NCBI GenBank assembly: GCA_028285485.1
Contig: JANQPC010000064.1
Location: forward strand, 1 to 64,000
Source: Paracoccaceae bacterium
GTDB lineage: Bacteria; Pseudomonadota; Alphaproteobacteria; Rhodobacterales; Rhodobacteraceae
DNA: 64,000 bases
Direction of reading: 5' to 3'
Position 1 is the first letter of the stretch; every line of letters begins with the position of its first letter. The translations under genes were made by a program, and so were the position numbers. Under the pieces are notes generated by a model. The model searched no databases. It was not told the origin of the DNA and saw only the letters and a program-made list of their open reading frames with translations. This document shows, piece after piece, positions 8,612 to 18,057 of this stretch.

Positions 8612-8791
8612 GTGAGTGGTTTTGTGCTGACACCGGCCGTTGCGGTTACGCTTTTCGTGGCCGCCTGCGTGGCGGGCCATCAGTTTCGGCGGGTTTGGAA
8701 GACGGAAGGGCCCCGGTGGCAGCTTTGGCTCTGGGGCTCAATGGCCGCCGCGGGGCTCCTAACGGTCGGCTTCGTTCCGATGCAGGTCTAG
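8612..8791 (+). CDS. Small two-span membrane protein, unknown
   Basis: A 59-residue ORF starting at GTG 8612 with GGAGAAG nine to ten bases upstream. It has two hydrophobic segments, TPAVAVTLFVAACVAG and WLWGSMAAAGLLTVGFVP, separated by a basic linker (HQFRRVWKTEGPRW), as expected for a small inner-membrane hairpin. It ends two bases before the convergent nqrM stop. I do not recognise the family. The alternative is a non-coding open frame, but start signal, hydrophobicity pattern and compact packing favour a real gene. Confidence 0.55.
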   Translation: MSGFVLTPAVAVTLFVAACVAGHQFRRVWKTEGPRWQLWLWGSMAAAGLLTVGFVPMQV

Positions 8792-8793
8792 GC

Positions 8794-9039
8794 TCAGGCG
8801 TCTGCCCGCTCTGCCGCAGCGCGGGCCATCATTTTGCGCGCACGGGGGCATTCCACGCGTTCCCGCAAGGGGCTGTTGGGATCGATTTCTTTTTGGCACA
8901 CAAGGCACTTATCGGCATCCCCAATCGCGTTGAGGCCACCGCAGCTTCCCTTGATCGTTCGCCCCATCAGCAAAACGCCCAGCGCCATGCCAAGCACCAC
9001 GAGGGTGAACACGATGAAGGTTGCAAAGAAGGTTGCCAT
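8794..9039 (-). CDS. nqrM: Na+-NQR maturation factor NqrM
   Basis: An 81-residue protein of the DUF539/NqrM family: one N-terminal membrane helix (residues 5-26) followed by KGSCGGLNAIGDADKCLVC and a further VEC, giving four conserved Cys. In Vibrio, NqrM is needed for inserting the iron centre between NqrD and NqrE. It follows apbE in the same leftward transcript with a 23-base gap and lies next to the nqr operon, as expected for an accessory factor. Confidence 0.9.
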   Translation of the reverse strand: MATFFATFIVFTLVVLGMALGVLLMGRTIKGSCGGLNAIGDADKCLVCQKEIDPNSPLRERVECPRARKMMARAAAERADA

Positions 9040-9062
9040 GTCAAACCCGTTTTGCTGATGGC

Positions 9063-10091
9063 CTAGGCGGCAAGTTCCCGGAACCGGCTGCTGCTGACCG
9101 AACTGAAGCCTTTATCGGCGCCGTCGCGGCCGCGATCAATAAACAATACCGCGATCCCGTGATCTTCTGCGATTTCGAGGCCCCGGTCCCGCCCCAGGAT
9201 CAGCATTGCGGTGGACCATGCATCGGCCAGCATCGCATTTTCGGCCAGAACGGTGGCGGAGGCGGTCTTATGAGTGATCGGGTGGCCGGTAACCGGATCG
9301 ATCACATGCGAGAAACGCTGCCCGTTAACCTCAAAGTAGTTGCGATAATCGCCGGACGAGGCCAGGCCGAGCCCGGACAGGCCCACAACGTCATAGACAC
9401 CACCGTTCCGATCAGTGGGAACCTCGATCCCGATCTGCCAGGGCAGCCCATCGGGGTTTCTGCCGGAAGCGTAAATTTCCCCCCCGATTTCAACCATATA
9501 GTCTGTCACGCCCAGCCCCTCGAGGGCGCGGCCAACATGATCCACACCGTAGCCCTTGCCGATGGCTGCAAGGTAGACTTGGGCCTGCGGCTGGCGTTTC
9601 TGCACCGAGCCCGCGGTAACGGAGAGAACGCGGCTGTGCCCACTTTGCCCCATCGCATCGGCGATCTGACGATCGCTTGGCAGGGCGGTCGCGCCCGGCG
9701 CGCCGAAGCCCCAAAGCTCGATCAGCGGGCCCACAGTTGTGTCAAACCGCCCCTCGCTGGCCCGGTACACATCTTCTGACGCCGCCATTACGCGGGAAAG
9801 CTCCGGCGACACGGCAACGGGCGCGGTGCTGTGGCGGGCGTTGAAGCGCGCCAGTTCCGAACCGGGGTTCCAGTTCGACATCTGGAGATCCACCTCACCA
9901 AGCGCCGCCTCAACAGCCTGCCGCATCTCGGCTTCCGTCAGCGCGCGTGTCTCATCGATCGCAACGATCGAATACGAGGTGCCCATGGTGGCGCCGGTCA
10001 ATCGCAAGACCTCGGCGCCGGGCTTACACGCGGCCAGAACAAGCGGCATCGCAAGCACGGATCGACGCGAAAACTTCGGATGTGCCAGCAC
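9063..10091 (-). CDS. apbE: FAD:protein FMN transferase ApbE
   Basis: The enzyme that attaches FMN through a phosphoester to Thr in the S/TGAT motifs of NqrB and NqrC. I prefer the start GTG 10091, which has GAGGG seven bases upstream and gives a 342-residue lipoprotein precursor with lipobox LAAC after SRRSVLAMPLV; the longer frame to 10187 would begin with TTG. The flavin-binding features include LASSGDYRNYF and HVIDPVTGHP, both typical of ApbE. It is transcribed with nqrM and divergently from nqrABCDEF, whose products NqrB and NqrC are the expected substrates. Confidence 0.92.
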   Translation of the reverse strand: MLAHPKFSRRSVLAMPLVLAACKPGAEVLRLTGATMGTSYSIVAIDETRALTEAEMRQAVEAALGEVDLQMSNWNPGSELARFNARHSTAPVAVSPELSRVMAASEDVYRASEGRFDTTVGPLIELWGFGAPGATALPSDRQIADAMGQSGHSRVLSVTAGSVQKRQPQAQVYLAAIGKGYGVDHVGRALEGLGVTDYMVEIGGEIYASGRNPDGLPWQIGIEVPTDRNGGVYDVVGLSGLGLASSGDYRNYFEVNGQRFSHVIDPVTGHPITHKTASATVLAENAMLADAWSTAMLILGRDRGLEIAEDHGIAVLFIDRGRDGADKGFSSVSSSRFRELAA

Positions 10092-10182
10092 GTTGATACC
10101 CTCGTCGCTATGGTCACGGGTTTGTCGCTTGCCCGGTGATGCGGCGATCCGCGACACTCTGAGCCAGTTCAAGTCATCACCG

Positions 10183-10197
10183 CTCAATCGTATAACA
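10183..10197. promoter_or_regulatory. Possible degenerate Zur-like site in the apbE/nqrA promoter region
   Basis: Read on the minus strand this is TGTTATACGATTGAG. It shares ATGTTATANGAT with the zur/znuA operator (one difference over that stretch), but the second arm of the palindrome is degraded. It lies in the 192-base spacer between the divergent apbE and nqrA starts. It could be a weak operator, or just an AT-rich promoter element (TATAAC). Confidence 0.3.
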
Positions 10198-10283
10198 TCT
10201 TAGCCTGATCGGTTTTCAAGCCGGAAGCATGCGGTGCTTTGAGGCACCGAGCCCTAGTCAGATCGTGGGAAAGGTCGTCCGCT

Positions 10284-11627
10284 GTGCAGCGTTTCGCTCT
10301 AAAGAGAGGCTTGGACCTTCCCATTGAGGGCGCCCCTCCGAACGGAGATATTACTTCCTCGTTTTCAAGGCATTACGGCTTGCTGGGCGATGACTATATC
10401 GGGCTCAAGCCGCGCATTCTCGTCGAGGAAGGCCAGATGATCGGGGCGGGCGCGCCGGTCATGGTGCACAAAGATCTGCCGGAGGTTCAAATCGTCGCAC
10501 CCGTTTCCGGGCGGGTCAAAATGATCAACCGGGGCGCGCGGCGGCGTCTGATCAGTATCGAGATCGAGGCCGATCGCCATGCCGCCGAACCGGTAGACTT
10601 CTCCGATACAGGCGGCGCGGCCAGTGCTGATGAGATCGCCGAGAAGCTCTGCGCGGCGGGGCTTTGGACATCTTTCCGCACCCGACCCTATTCGAAAATT
10701 CCCGATCCGGGCGCCCGGCCCGCTGCGATTTACGTCACGGCGATGGATACCGAGCCCCTGGCGCCCGATCCCGCGCCGATCATTGCGGAAGAGCCCGAGG
10801 CTTTTGTCAAAGGGCTCGAATGCATCGCGAAACTCACGGACGGCGCGACTTATCTCTGCCAGGCCGATGGCGCCGAGCTTCCGGGCGCGGATGTTCCGGG
10901 CGTTGAGGTGGCGGCCTTTTCGGGCGTGCATCCGGCGGGCCTTGCAGGCACGCATATGCATTTTCTGGAGCCGCCAGACAGCACCAGAACGGTGTGGACC
11001 ATCGGCTACGGCGATGTGCTAGCCATCGGCCGGTTATTTCTTACCGGCCAGTTCGATGCCTCGCGCGTGATCTCGCTTGCCGGGCCGATCTGCCAATCCC
11101 CCCGGCTGATCCGCACGATCATGGGGGCCTCAACGCTGGAACTGGCAGAACAGGATCTGCCCACCGATCGCCCGGCGCGGGTGATTTCCGGCTCGGTTCT
11201 GAGCGGCAAGGCGGGCGGCGACAAGAGCGCCTATCTCAGCCGGTATGCCCGCCAGATAACGCTTATAGAAGAAGACACCGCGCAGATCCCGATGGGCTGG
11301 ATTCGCCCGATGTTTCAGAAGTACGCCGTGCAGCCCGTGCTGGGATCGGCGCTTTCCCGGCGGCGCTTCCCGCTGACATCAAACCTCAACGGCGGGCGGC
11401 GGGCCATGGTGCCGCTCGGCACGTTTGAGGAACTGATGCCGCAGGATTTCCTGCCCACACAGCTTCTGCGCGCGCTGCTGGTGATGGATACCGATCAGGC
11501 GCAAGCGCTCGGCGCGCTTGAGCTTGACGAAGAAGATCTGGGGCTCGTCGGCTTCGCCTGCCCCGCAAAATACGAATACGGCATGGCCCTCAGGGATTGC
11601 CTGACGAAGATCGAGATCGAGGGCTAA
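10284..11627 (+). CDS. nqrA: Na+-NQR subunit A
   Basis: The peripheral cytoplasmic subunit of the sodium-pumping NADH:quinone oxidoreductase. The start GTG 10284 (VQRFALKRGLDLPIEGAP) is chosen because GGAAAGG lies about nine bases upstream and the resulting 447 residues match the family; the frame remains open to 10239 but that extension is not family-like. Typical segments are VEEGQMIGAGAPVMVHKDLP and IVAPVSGRVKMINRGARRRL. First gene of nqrABCDEF, divergent from apbE. Confidence 0.95.
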   Translation: MQRFALKRGLDLPIEGAPPNGDITSSFSRHYGLLGDDYIGLKPRILVEEGQMIGAGAPVMVHKDLPEVQIVAPVSGRVKMINRGARRRLISIEIEADRHAAEPVDFSDTGGAASADEIAEKLCAAGLWTSFRTRPYSKIPDPGARPAAIYVTAMDTEPLAPDPAPIIAEEPEAFVKGLECIAKLTDGATYLCQADGAELPGADVPGVEVAAFSGVHPAGLAGTHMHFLEPPDSTRTVWTIGYGDVLAIGRLFLTGQFDASRVISLAGPICQSPRLIRTIMGASTLELAEQDLPTDRPARVISGSVLSGKAGGDKSAYLSRYARQITLIEEDTAQIPMGWIRPMFQKYAVQPVLGSALSRRRFPLTSNLNGGRRAMVPLGTFEELMPQDFLPTQLLRALLVMDTDQAQALGALELDEEDLGLVGFACPAKYEYGMALRDCLTKIEIEG

Positions 11628-11630
11628 CCG

Positions 11631-12830
11631 ATGGGGCTGCGCACCTTCTTTGACAGCATCGAGCCGCATTTCGAAAAAGGGGGGAAGTGGGAGCGGTACT
11701 TTCCGCTTTACGAGATGGTGGAGAGCTTCCTCTACACACCCCGCACGGTAACGACGGCGGCGCCGCACGCGCGATCCTACATCGATATGAAGCGGATCAT
11801 GACCTACGTGGTGATGGCGACGGTGCCCTGCATCCTGATGGCGCTCTACAACACCGGCTATCATACCAACCTCGCGCTGCAGGAATTTGAGCCCACGGGC
11901 TGGCGCGCTTGGATCATCGCCACTCTGGGCATCGGGTTCAATCCGGCGAACCCGTTTGCCAACATGGCCCACGGGCTTCTCTATTTCCTGCCGATCTACA
12001 TCACCACGCTGGTTGCGGGCGGGATTTTCGAAGTGATCTTTGCCACCGTTCGCCGCCACGAGGTGAACGAGGGCTTTCTCGTTACATCGATGCTTTATGC
12101 CCTAATCGTGCCCGCCACGACGCCGCTGTGGCAGGTGGCGCTCGGCATCATCTTCGGCGTGGTTATCGGTAAGGAAGTGTTCGGTGGCACTGGCAAGAAT
12201 TTCCTCAACCCCGCCCTGACGGGGCGCGCATTTTTGTACTTCGCCTATCCCGCGCAGATGTCGGGCGATGCCGTCTGGGTGCCGGTAGACGGGTTTACCG
12301 GCGCCACCGCGCTCGCCGTTTCCGCCGCGGACGGGTTTCAGGCCCTCGCCGCCAACGGGATGACTTGGTGGGATAGCTTTATTGGCGTGATCCCGGGCTC
12401 TATGGGCGAAACCTCGACCGTGGCCTGCATACTGGGCCTCATATTCCTGCTTGCAACGAAGATCGCCAACTACCGGATGGTGGTGGGATGCCTCGCGGGT
12501 ATGATCGGGTTCTCGCTGCTTCTGAACTGGATCGGATCTGACACCAACCCGATGTTCGCGATGCCGTGGTACTGGCATCTCGTGCTTGGCGGATATGCCT
12601 TCGGGCTTGTGTTCATGGTTACAGAACCCGTCTCGGGCGCACATACAAATCTGGGCCGCTATTACTACGGCGCCCTCATCGGCATCATGGTTGTGCTGAT
12701 TCGCGTTGTGAACCCGGCATTCCCCGAGGGCATGATGCTGGCCATCTTGTTCGGGAACGTCTTCGCGCCGCTGATCGATCACTTCGTCGTGCAAGCGAAC
12801 ATAAAACGAAGGGCAAAACGCCATGCCTGA
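11631..12830 (+). CDS. nqrB: Na+-NQR subunit B
   Basis: A 399-residue membrane subunit with about ten hydrophobic segments, carrying a covalent FMN and the sodium path. The attachment motif is DGFTGATALA, with the second Thr (T226) the expected FMN-phosphoester residue, modified by ApbE. It starts three bases after the nqrA stop. The N-terminal soluble part (FFDSIEPHFEKGGKWERYFP) is typical. Confidence 0.96.
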   Translation: MGLRTFFDSIEPHFEKGGKWERYFPLYEMVESFLYTPRTVTTAAPHARSYIDMKRIMTYVVMATVPCILMALYNTGYHTNLALQEFEPTGWRAWIIATLGIGFNPANPFANMAHGLLYFLPIYITTLVAGGIFEVIFATVRRHEVNEGFLVTSMLYALIVPATTPLWQVALGIIFGVVIGKEVFGGTGKNFLNPALTGRAFLYFAYPAQMSGDAVWVPVDGFTGATALAVSAADGFQALAANGMTWWDSFIGVIPGSMGETSTVACILGLIFLLATKIANYRMVVGCLAGMIGFSLLLNWIGSDTNPMFAMPWYWHLVLGGYAFGLVFMVTEPVSGAHTNLGRYYYGALIGIMVVLIRVVNPAFPEGMMLAILFGNVFAPLIDHFVVQANIKRRAKRHA

Positions 12831-13644
12831 CGACGATCAGACACCGCAGGAGCCCAAGGGCTTTCTTCGACGATTCCTCGCGGCACCGCCCGATACCACT
12901 TCGAAAACGATCATCGTGGCGGTCTCGGTATGCCTTGTTGCCTCGATGGTGGTCTCCGCCGCCGCCGTGGCGCTGCGGCCCATACAGGCTGTCAATTCGC
13001 TCAAGGACAAGCAGATCAACATCCTTCAGGTGGCCGGCGTCTACGATCCCGAAGCCGATGTGCTGGAGGCGTTTTCTTCGGCCTTCGAACCGCGGGTTTT
13101 GGAGCTTGAAAGCGGATCCTTCTCCGATGCCTTCGATCCTGTAACGTTTGATGACCGGGCCGCGGCGGACGATCCGGCAACCTCAATCGCGCTTGAGGAT
13201 GATCCCGCAGGGATCGGCCGGCAAAGCCAGTATGTGACGGTCTACCTGTTGCGCGACGAGGCCGGGGCGATCGACAAGGTGATCCTGCCGATCCACGGCT
13301 ACGGCCTTTGGTCCACGCTTTATGGGTTCATCGCGCTTGAAGAGAACGGGAACGATATCTTCGGGCTGCAGTTCTACGAGCATGCCGAAACCCCCGGCCT
13401 GGGCGCTGAGGTAGATAATCCGCGCTGGAAGGCGCTTTGGAACGGCAAGAAGCTTGCCGATGAGACGGGCGCTTTGCAGATCAGCGTAACGAAGACGGCG
13501 CCGCCAGCGGGGCCGGATTACCACGTGGATGCTTTGGCCGGTGCAACGCTGACAACCGTTGGCGTGCACAACCTTGTTAACTTCTGGATGGGCGAGGCCG
13601 GGTACCAGCCATTCCTTGAAAACCTCAGAGCGGGGAACGTCTGA
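12823..13644 (+). CDS. nqrC: Na+-NQR subunit C
   Basis: A 273-residue subunit with one N-terminal membrane anchor ([20 protein letters not shown]) and a periplasmic FMN-binding domain. [15 protein letters not shown] holds the predicted FMN-attached Thr242; the canonical Ser/Thr before GAT is Ala here. It overlaps nqrB by eight bases. It would pass electrons from the iron centre of NqrD/E towards NqrB. Confidence 0.96.
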   Translation: MPDDDQTPQEPKGFLRRFLAAPPDTTSKTIIVAVSVCLVASMVVSAAAVALRPIQAVNSLKDKQINILQVAGVYDPEADVLEAFSSAFEPRVLELESGSFSDAFDPVTFDDRAAADDPATSIALEDDPAGIGRQSQYVTVYLLRDEAGAIDKVILPIHGYGLWSTLYGFIALEENGNDIFGLQFYEHAETPGLGAEVDNPRWKALWNGKKLADETGALQISVTKTAPPAGPDYHVDALAGATLTTVGVHNLVNFWMGEAGYQPFLENLRAGNV

Positions 13645-14297
13645 TGGCGCATAAACGCAGAGAGATGCTTCTCGACCCGATGGTCGACAACAACCCGATC
13701 ACGCTGCAGGTGCTGGGCATATGTTCCGCCCTCGCGGTGACCTCATCGCTGCAGGTGGCCTTCGTTATGTCGGTTGCGGTGATTTTCGTTACCGGCTTTT
13801 CCTCGATGTTCATCTCGATGATCCGCAGCCAGATCCCGGGTTCTATCCGGATCATCGTGCAGATGGTGATCATTGCCTCGCTGGTGATCCTGGTCGACCA
13901 GCTTCTCAAGGCCTTCGCCTACGAGATCTCGAAAACGCTTTCCGTTTTCGTGGGCCTCATCATCACGAACTGCATCGTGATGGGGCGGGCCGAGGCGTTC
14001 GCGATGAAGAACCCGCCGATCGACAGTTTCATCGACGGCGTTGGAAACGGGCTGGGATACGGGCTGATCCTGATGCTTGTAGGCGTGATCCGGGAGCTTT
14101 TCGGGGCGGGTAGCCTTTTTGGCATCACTATCCTGGAGACGGTGAATAACGGCGGCTGGTATGTGCCGAACGGCCTTCTGCTGCTGCCGCCCTCTGCCTT
14201 CTTCATCATCGGCCTGATCATCTGGGCATTCCGGTCGTGGAAGCCCGAACAGGTGGAAGAGCGCGAGTACAAGATCCAGACGGTGGAGGCCCACTGA
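13644..14297 (+). CDS. nqrD: Na+-NQR subunit D
   Basis: A 217-residue integral membrane subunit with six hydrophobic spans. It begins [20 protein letters not shown] and includes [20 protein letters not shown], in which the conserved Cys helps bind the iron centre between NqrD and NqrE. The start overlaps the nqrC stop by one base (TGATG). Confidence 0.96.
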   Translation: MAHKRREMLLDPMVDNNPITLQVLGICSALAVTSSLQVAFVMSVAVIFVTGFSSMFISMIRSQIPGSIRIIVQMVIIASLVILVDQLLKAFAYEISKTLSVFVGLIITNCIVMGRAEAFAMKNPPIDSFIDGVGNGLGYGLILMLVGVIRELFGAGSLFGITILETVNNGGWYVPNGLLLLPPSAFFIIGLIIWAFRSWKPEQVEEREYKIQTVEAH

Positions 14298-14905
14298 TGG
14301 AGGATCTCATCTCCCTCGCCGTCAAGGCGATCTTCGTTGAAAACCTCGCGCTGTCATTCTTCCTCGGTATGTGCACGTTCATCGCCGTATCCAAGAAGAT
14401 CTCCACGGCGATCGGGCTTGGGATCTCCGTGATGGTCGTGCAGTCCATCACCGTGCCCGCCAACAACCTGATCCTCGGCTATCTGCTCGCCCCGGGCGCG
14501 CTGGCCTGGGCGGGCTTTCCGGATGTGGATCTGACCTTCCTTGGCCTCATCTCCTACATCGGGGTCATCGCGGCGCTGGTGCAGATCCTGGAGATGGTGC
14601 TCGATAAGTACTTTCCGCCGCTTTACAACGCGCTTGGCGTCTTCCTGCCTCTGATCACGGTGAACTGCGCCATTCTCGGCGGCTCGCTCTTCATGGTGGA
14701 ACGGAACTACGATTTCACCGAGGCCGTCACCTATGGCGTTTCATCCGGCTTTGGCTGGGCGCTGGCAATCACCGCCATGGCGGGCGTGCGGGAGAAGCTG
14801 AAATATTCCGACATTCCCGATGGCCTGCAGGGCCTCGGCATCACCTTCATCACGGCCGGGCTGATGGCCATGGCCTTCATGTCCTTCTCGGGCGTCAACC
14901 TCTGA
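14297..14905 (+). CDS. nqrE: Na+-NQR subunit E
   Basis: A 202-residue membrane subunit homologous to NqrD. The start ATG 14297 overlaps the nqrD stop by one base; an in-frame codon at 14237 lies within nqrD and would add a non-family extension. [20 protein letters not shown] and [16 protein letters not shown] are typical, and Cys in the latter is an iron ligand. Confidence 0.96.
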   Translation: MEDLISLAVKAIFVENLALSFFLGMCTFIAVSKKISTAIGLGISVMVVQSITVPANNLILGYLLAPGALAWAGFPDVDLTFLGLISYIGVIAALVQILEMVLDKYFPPLYNALGVFLPLITVNCAILGGSLFMVERNYDFTEAVTYGVSSGFGWALAITAMAGVREKLKYSDIPDGLQGLGITFITAGLMAMAFMSFSGVNL

Positions 14906-14917
14906 GGGGAGCCGGAT

Positions 14918-16141
14918 ATGGCAACTTTCGGCCTTGGCATCGCACTTTTTACCATGATCGTCCTCGCCCTGGTGACGATCATCCTGCTTGCCCGTTCGCG
15001 GCTGGTCTCAAGCGGGAATGTCAGCATCACGATCAACGGCGAGAAAACGATCTCGGTTCCCGCGGGCGGAAAGCTTCTTCAGACGTTGGCGGAACAGAAG
15101 CTCTTCGTGCCCTCGGCCTGCGGCGGTGGCGGCACCTGCGCGCAATGCCGGGTGAGGATTCACTCCGGCGGCGGATCGATCCTGCCAACGGAGCAGAGCC
15201 ATATCACCAAGCGCGAGGCGGCCTCGGGGGATCGACTGTCATGCCAGGTTGCCGTGAAACAGGACATGACGATCGAGGTGCCCGAAGAGGTGTTCGGCGT
15301 CAAAAAGTGGGAGTGCACCGTGCGCTCCAACGAAAACGTGGCAACCTTCATCAAGAACCTGGTGCTTGAGCTTCCCGAAGGCGAAGACGTGAACTTCCGC
15401 GCGGGCGGCTACATCCAGATCGAGGCGCCCGCGCATGATCTGAAATACACCGATTTCGACGTTGAAGAGGAATATCGCGAGGATTGGGACAAGTTCAATT
15501 TGTGGCAATATGAGTCCCACGTCCATGAACCGATCGAACGGGCCTACTCGATGGCGAACTATCCCGACGAGAAGGGCCTGATCATGCTCAACGTGCGCGT
15601 GGCCTCGCCGCCGCCGGGATCGGAGGGCATTCCACCCGGCAAGATGTCCTCCTACATCTTCAACCTCAAGCCCGGCGACAAGGTTACGATCTCGGGCCCG
15701 TTCGGGGAGTTCTTCGCACGCGACACCCAGAAGGAAATGGTGTTCATCGGCGGCGGCGCGGGCATGGCCCCGATGCGCAGCCATATCTTCGACCAGCTCA
15801 AGCGGTTGGAAAACCGGGAGCGCAAGATCACCTTCTGGTATGGCGCACGTTCCAAGCGCGAGATGTTCTTTGTTGAGGATTTCGATAGCCTCGCGGAACA
15901 GTTCGACAATTTCGAATGGCATGTCGCGCTGTCAGATCCGCTTCCGGAGGATGATTGGGATGGCTATACGGGCTTCATCCACAACGTTCTTCACGAAGAA
16001 TATCTGAAGGATCATCCGGCGCCGGAAGACTGTGAATTCTATATGTGCGGGCCGCCGATCATGAACTCATCCTGCATCAACATGCTGCTGGATCTCGGGG
16101 TGGATCGCGAAGACATCATGTTGGACGATTTCGGCGGCTGA
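14918..16141 (+). CDS. nqrF: Na+-NQR subunit F, NADH-oxidising flavoprotein
   Basis: The electron entry subunit, 407 residues: an N-terminal membrane helix (about 5-27), a plant-type [2Fe-2S] ferredoxin domain with Cys 68, 74, 77 and 109 ([11 protein letters not shown] ... LSCQ), then FAD-binding (RAYSMANYP) and NADH-binding domains ([24 protein letters not shown]). The order closes nqrABCDEF, so all six structural genes are present and intact. Twelve-base gap from nqrE, with AGGGGAG before the ATG. Confidence 0.97.
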   Translation: MATFGLGIALFTMIVLALVTIILLARSRLVSSGNVSITINGEKTISVPAGGKLLQTLAEQKLFVPSACGGGGTCAQCRVRIHSGGGSILPTEQSHITKREAASGDRLSCQVAVKQDMTIEVPEEVFGVKKWECTVRSNENVATFIKNLVLELPEGEDVNFRAGGYIQIEAPAHDLKYTDFDVEEEYREDWDKFNLWQYESHVHEPIERAYSMANYPDEKGLIMLNVRVASPPPGSEGIPPGKMSSYIFNLKPGDKVTISGPFGEFFARDTQKEMVFIGGGAGMAPMRSHIFDQLKRLENRERKITFWYGARSKREMFFVEDFDSLAEQFDNFEWHVALSDPLPEDDWDGYTGFIHNVLHEEYLKDHPAPEDCEFYMCGPPIMNSSCINMLLDLGVDREDIMLDDFGG

Positions 16142-16180
16142 TCCGAGCGGCCTTGCCGTGGGGCTCCGGGACCGACACGC

Positions 16181-16813
16181 TCAGTTCAGGGCGCGGCGGG
16201 TGCGCAGGGGCTCCGCTTCAACCGCTTCGCGCTGCACAAGCTTCAGGTGGCCGATCGCGCGCTGCATGGCGCGATGCCTCTCATTTCGCTCAAAGTAATC
16301 CATCATCCGGTAGATATTGATGGGGTGGCGGACGATGAGGGATTTGATTTTCTCAACGGCCTCACCGTGCGGATAGTTTTCAATGAACTGGCAGGCCGCC
16401 TGCGTGGGTGTGAGGATGTAGTAGTCCTGCGGGCGCCGCGGGGTATCGCGCACCGCATCGAAGGGTGAAGCGCCGAGCGCGCGAAACTTCGGCATCAGCA
16501 TGCGGATGTCCAGCGCCTCGTTTTCCAGAACCCCGCCCGATCGTTGCTGAAACCCAAGGGGTTTCAGCCGTTTGAGCGCGCGTTTCCGCATGGCGCCGTT
16601 CAGCAAGTCCACATCCGCCCGGTCATACTTCAGATCATCGAACACCGAGATCAGTTGGAGCGCCTCATCGGCAACGAACAGGTAAGGGTCACGGTCAATC
16701 TCCCTCAGCCGTAGCCGGAAACCGCCGCGCTCTGCATCGCTCGGGCCCGGCTGAGGGCCCGGCGGTAAGGCTGCGACGCCTCTTTTCCACCGATTTGCAA
16801 GATTCGTGATCAC
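16181..16813 (-). CDS. Conserved-looking protein of unknown function, 210 residues
   Basis: A soluble, basic, mostly helical protein starting at GTG 16813. I do not recognise a family. Notable stretches are DRDPYLFVADEALQLISVFD, LTPTQAACQFIENYPHGEAV and HPINIYRMMDYFERNERHR. No signal peptide, membrane span or nucleotide-binding motif is visible. It faces nqrF convergently, 39 bases away. The amino-acid composition is protein-like and the opposite-strand frames are broken, which supports a real gene. Confidence 0.6.
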   Translation of the reverse strand: MITNLANRWKRGVAALPPGPQPGPSDAERGGFRLRLREIDRDPYLFVADEALQLISVFDDLKYDRADVDLLNGAMRKRALKRLKPLGFQQRSGGVLENEALDIRMLMPKFRALGASPFDAVRDTPRRPQDYYILTPTQAACQFIENYPHGEAVEKIKSLIVRHPINIYRMMDYFERNERHRAMQRAIGHLKLVQREAVEAEPLRTRRALN

Positions 16814-17003
16814 AGGGTTGGCCGTCCATTTACCACCGGATAAAACCTAGCCCCCGCCACCTTTTTCTCCAACGCGCCGAAATCCCGGCTGGGCGTTTGC
16901 GCCTGCTTGGTCAAGATTTCCCTCGGCTATCGCCAGCGCTGGACCGGGGCCCGTCCCGCGCTACCCTCCCTCTCAACTACGCGAACCATGGAAGGGCACG
17001 ACG

Positions 17004-17246
17004 TTGCTTCAGGATAAGAACGCCGATCTCGACGCGGTGAAAACGCGCAAGCTTCTCGAGCGGCTCGTAAACGAACTCGGCCGCGCCGGGCACGATCTCT
17101 ACTACTCGCCCACTACCCAGGTGGCGGCATCCCTGATGGACTATGTGGAGAACTCCGCGCAGCTGAGCACGGTGGAGCGCGCCTTGTTTCAGGATCTTAC
17201 GCGCCGGGATATCGAAATCATCCTCGGGGTGAAGCGCCCGAACTGA
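17004..17246 (+). CDS. Small helical protein, unknown
   Basis: An 80-residue protein with a TTG start at 17004 preceded by GGAAGGG. It is highly charged and amphipathic (KTRKLLERLVNELGRAGHDL; LSTVERALFQDLTRRDIEII), suggesting a helical bundle or a dimeric regulator. There is no family I can name. It is monocistronic: 190 bases of non-coding sequence precede it and 109 follow. An out-of-frame ATG at 16988 is not used. Confidence 0.5.
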   Translation: MLQDKNADLDAVKTRKLLERLVNELGRAGHDLYYSPTTQVAASLMDYVENSAQLSTVERALFQDLTRRDIEIILGVKRPN

Positions 17247-17355
17247 GGGGATCGCCGCGCCCGGTTCAACACGTTCAGACGCGCCCTTTGCAGAGCGCGG
17301 TTTTGAGGTGTTCGGGATCGCCGGTGCATCAACGCCAAGGGCCTAGGATTCGCAG

Positions 17356-18015
17356 ATGCGTTCCGCCGTTGTGACAGCGCTTCTGCTCCTCCTGGCCCTG
17401 AACACTGGCTGGTTTGTTCTTTACTCGGCCGGCCTCGGGGCCCGTGGCCTGTTCTCCGGCAATGCGACGGTGCTCTCCCGCGTTTTCGCTGCGGGCCAGC
17501 CAGTGGCGAACGTGGCCCTCGCCGCGCATATGATTGCCGGGGCGTTTTTGACCATCGGCGCGCCGCTGCAGGCGATCCCCGCTCTGCGCCGCAGATGGCC
17601 CCGCCTCCACAGGCGGGCGGGATACACGCTTTTTGGCCTCGCCATCGCGACCGGGATCGGCGGCCTCGCCTACATCGCGCTTGTTGGAACCATCGGCGGC
17701 TGGTGGATGAGCATTTGCTTCGCGATCTACGGCGCCGCCATCCTCTGGTCCGCTGTGAACACGGTGAAATCCGCGCGTGAGCGGGAGTGGGAGCGGCATT
17801 TCAGGTGGGCGACGCGGCTCATAATCCTTGCCGTGGGCTCCTGGATCTATCGCATGCATTACGTCATTTGGTACGGCCTGACCGATGGGATCGGGTCCAA
17901 CGCAGTCTTCACGGGGCTGTTCGACCGGGTTCAGGTACTTGCGTTCTTCGTGCCGTATCTGCTTGTGGCCGAGTGGCTCTTGCGCAGGGGCCCCCAGATG
18001 CGCGCGGCGCGGTGA
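17356..18015 (+). CDS. DUF2306 family membrane protein
   Basis: A 219-residue protein with about six membrane spans. The pattern AAHMIAGAFLTIGAPLQAIP, RRRWPRLHRRAGY and REWERHFRWATRLI is characteristic of DUF2306, in which conserved His residues sit in membrane-adjacent positions. The family is of unknown function; cytochrome b561-like haem binding by the His residues is a possible but unproven reading. It is convergent with the fumarylacetoacetase gene. Confidence 0.75.
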   Translation: MRSAVVTALLLLLALNTGWFVLYSAGLGARGLFSGNATVLSRVFAAGQPVANVALAAHMIAGAFLTIGAPLQAIPALRRRWPRLHRRAGYTLFGLAIATGIGGLAYIALVGTIGGWWMSICFAIYGAAILWSAVNTVKSAREREWERHFRWATRLIILAVGSWIYRMHYVIWYGLTDGIGSNAVFTGLFDRVQVLAFFVPYLLVAEWLLRRGPQMRAAR

Positions 18016-18057
18016 CGGGATCTCGCGCGGCCAGCGCCTTTCGCCTGCTGAACGCTC

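Noticed and set aside
16814-17003. Possible small RNA or promoter element in the 190-base spacer
   Set aside because: No clear hairpin with a T-run and no conserved motif I could identify; nothing beyond a promoter for the small gene can be supported.
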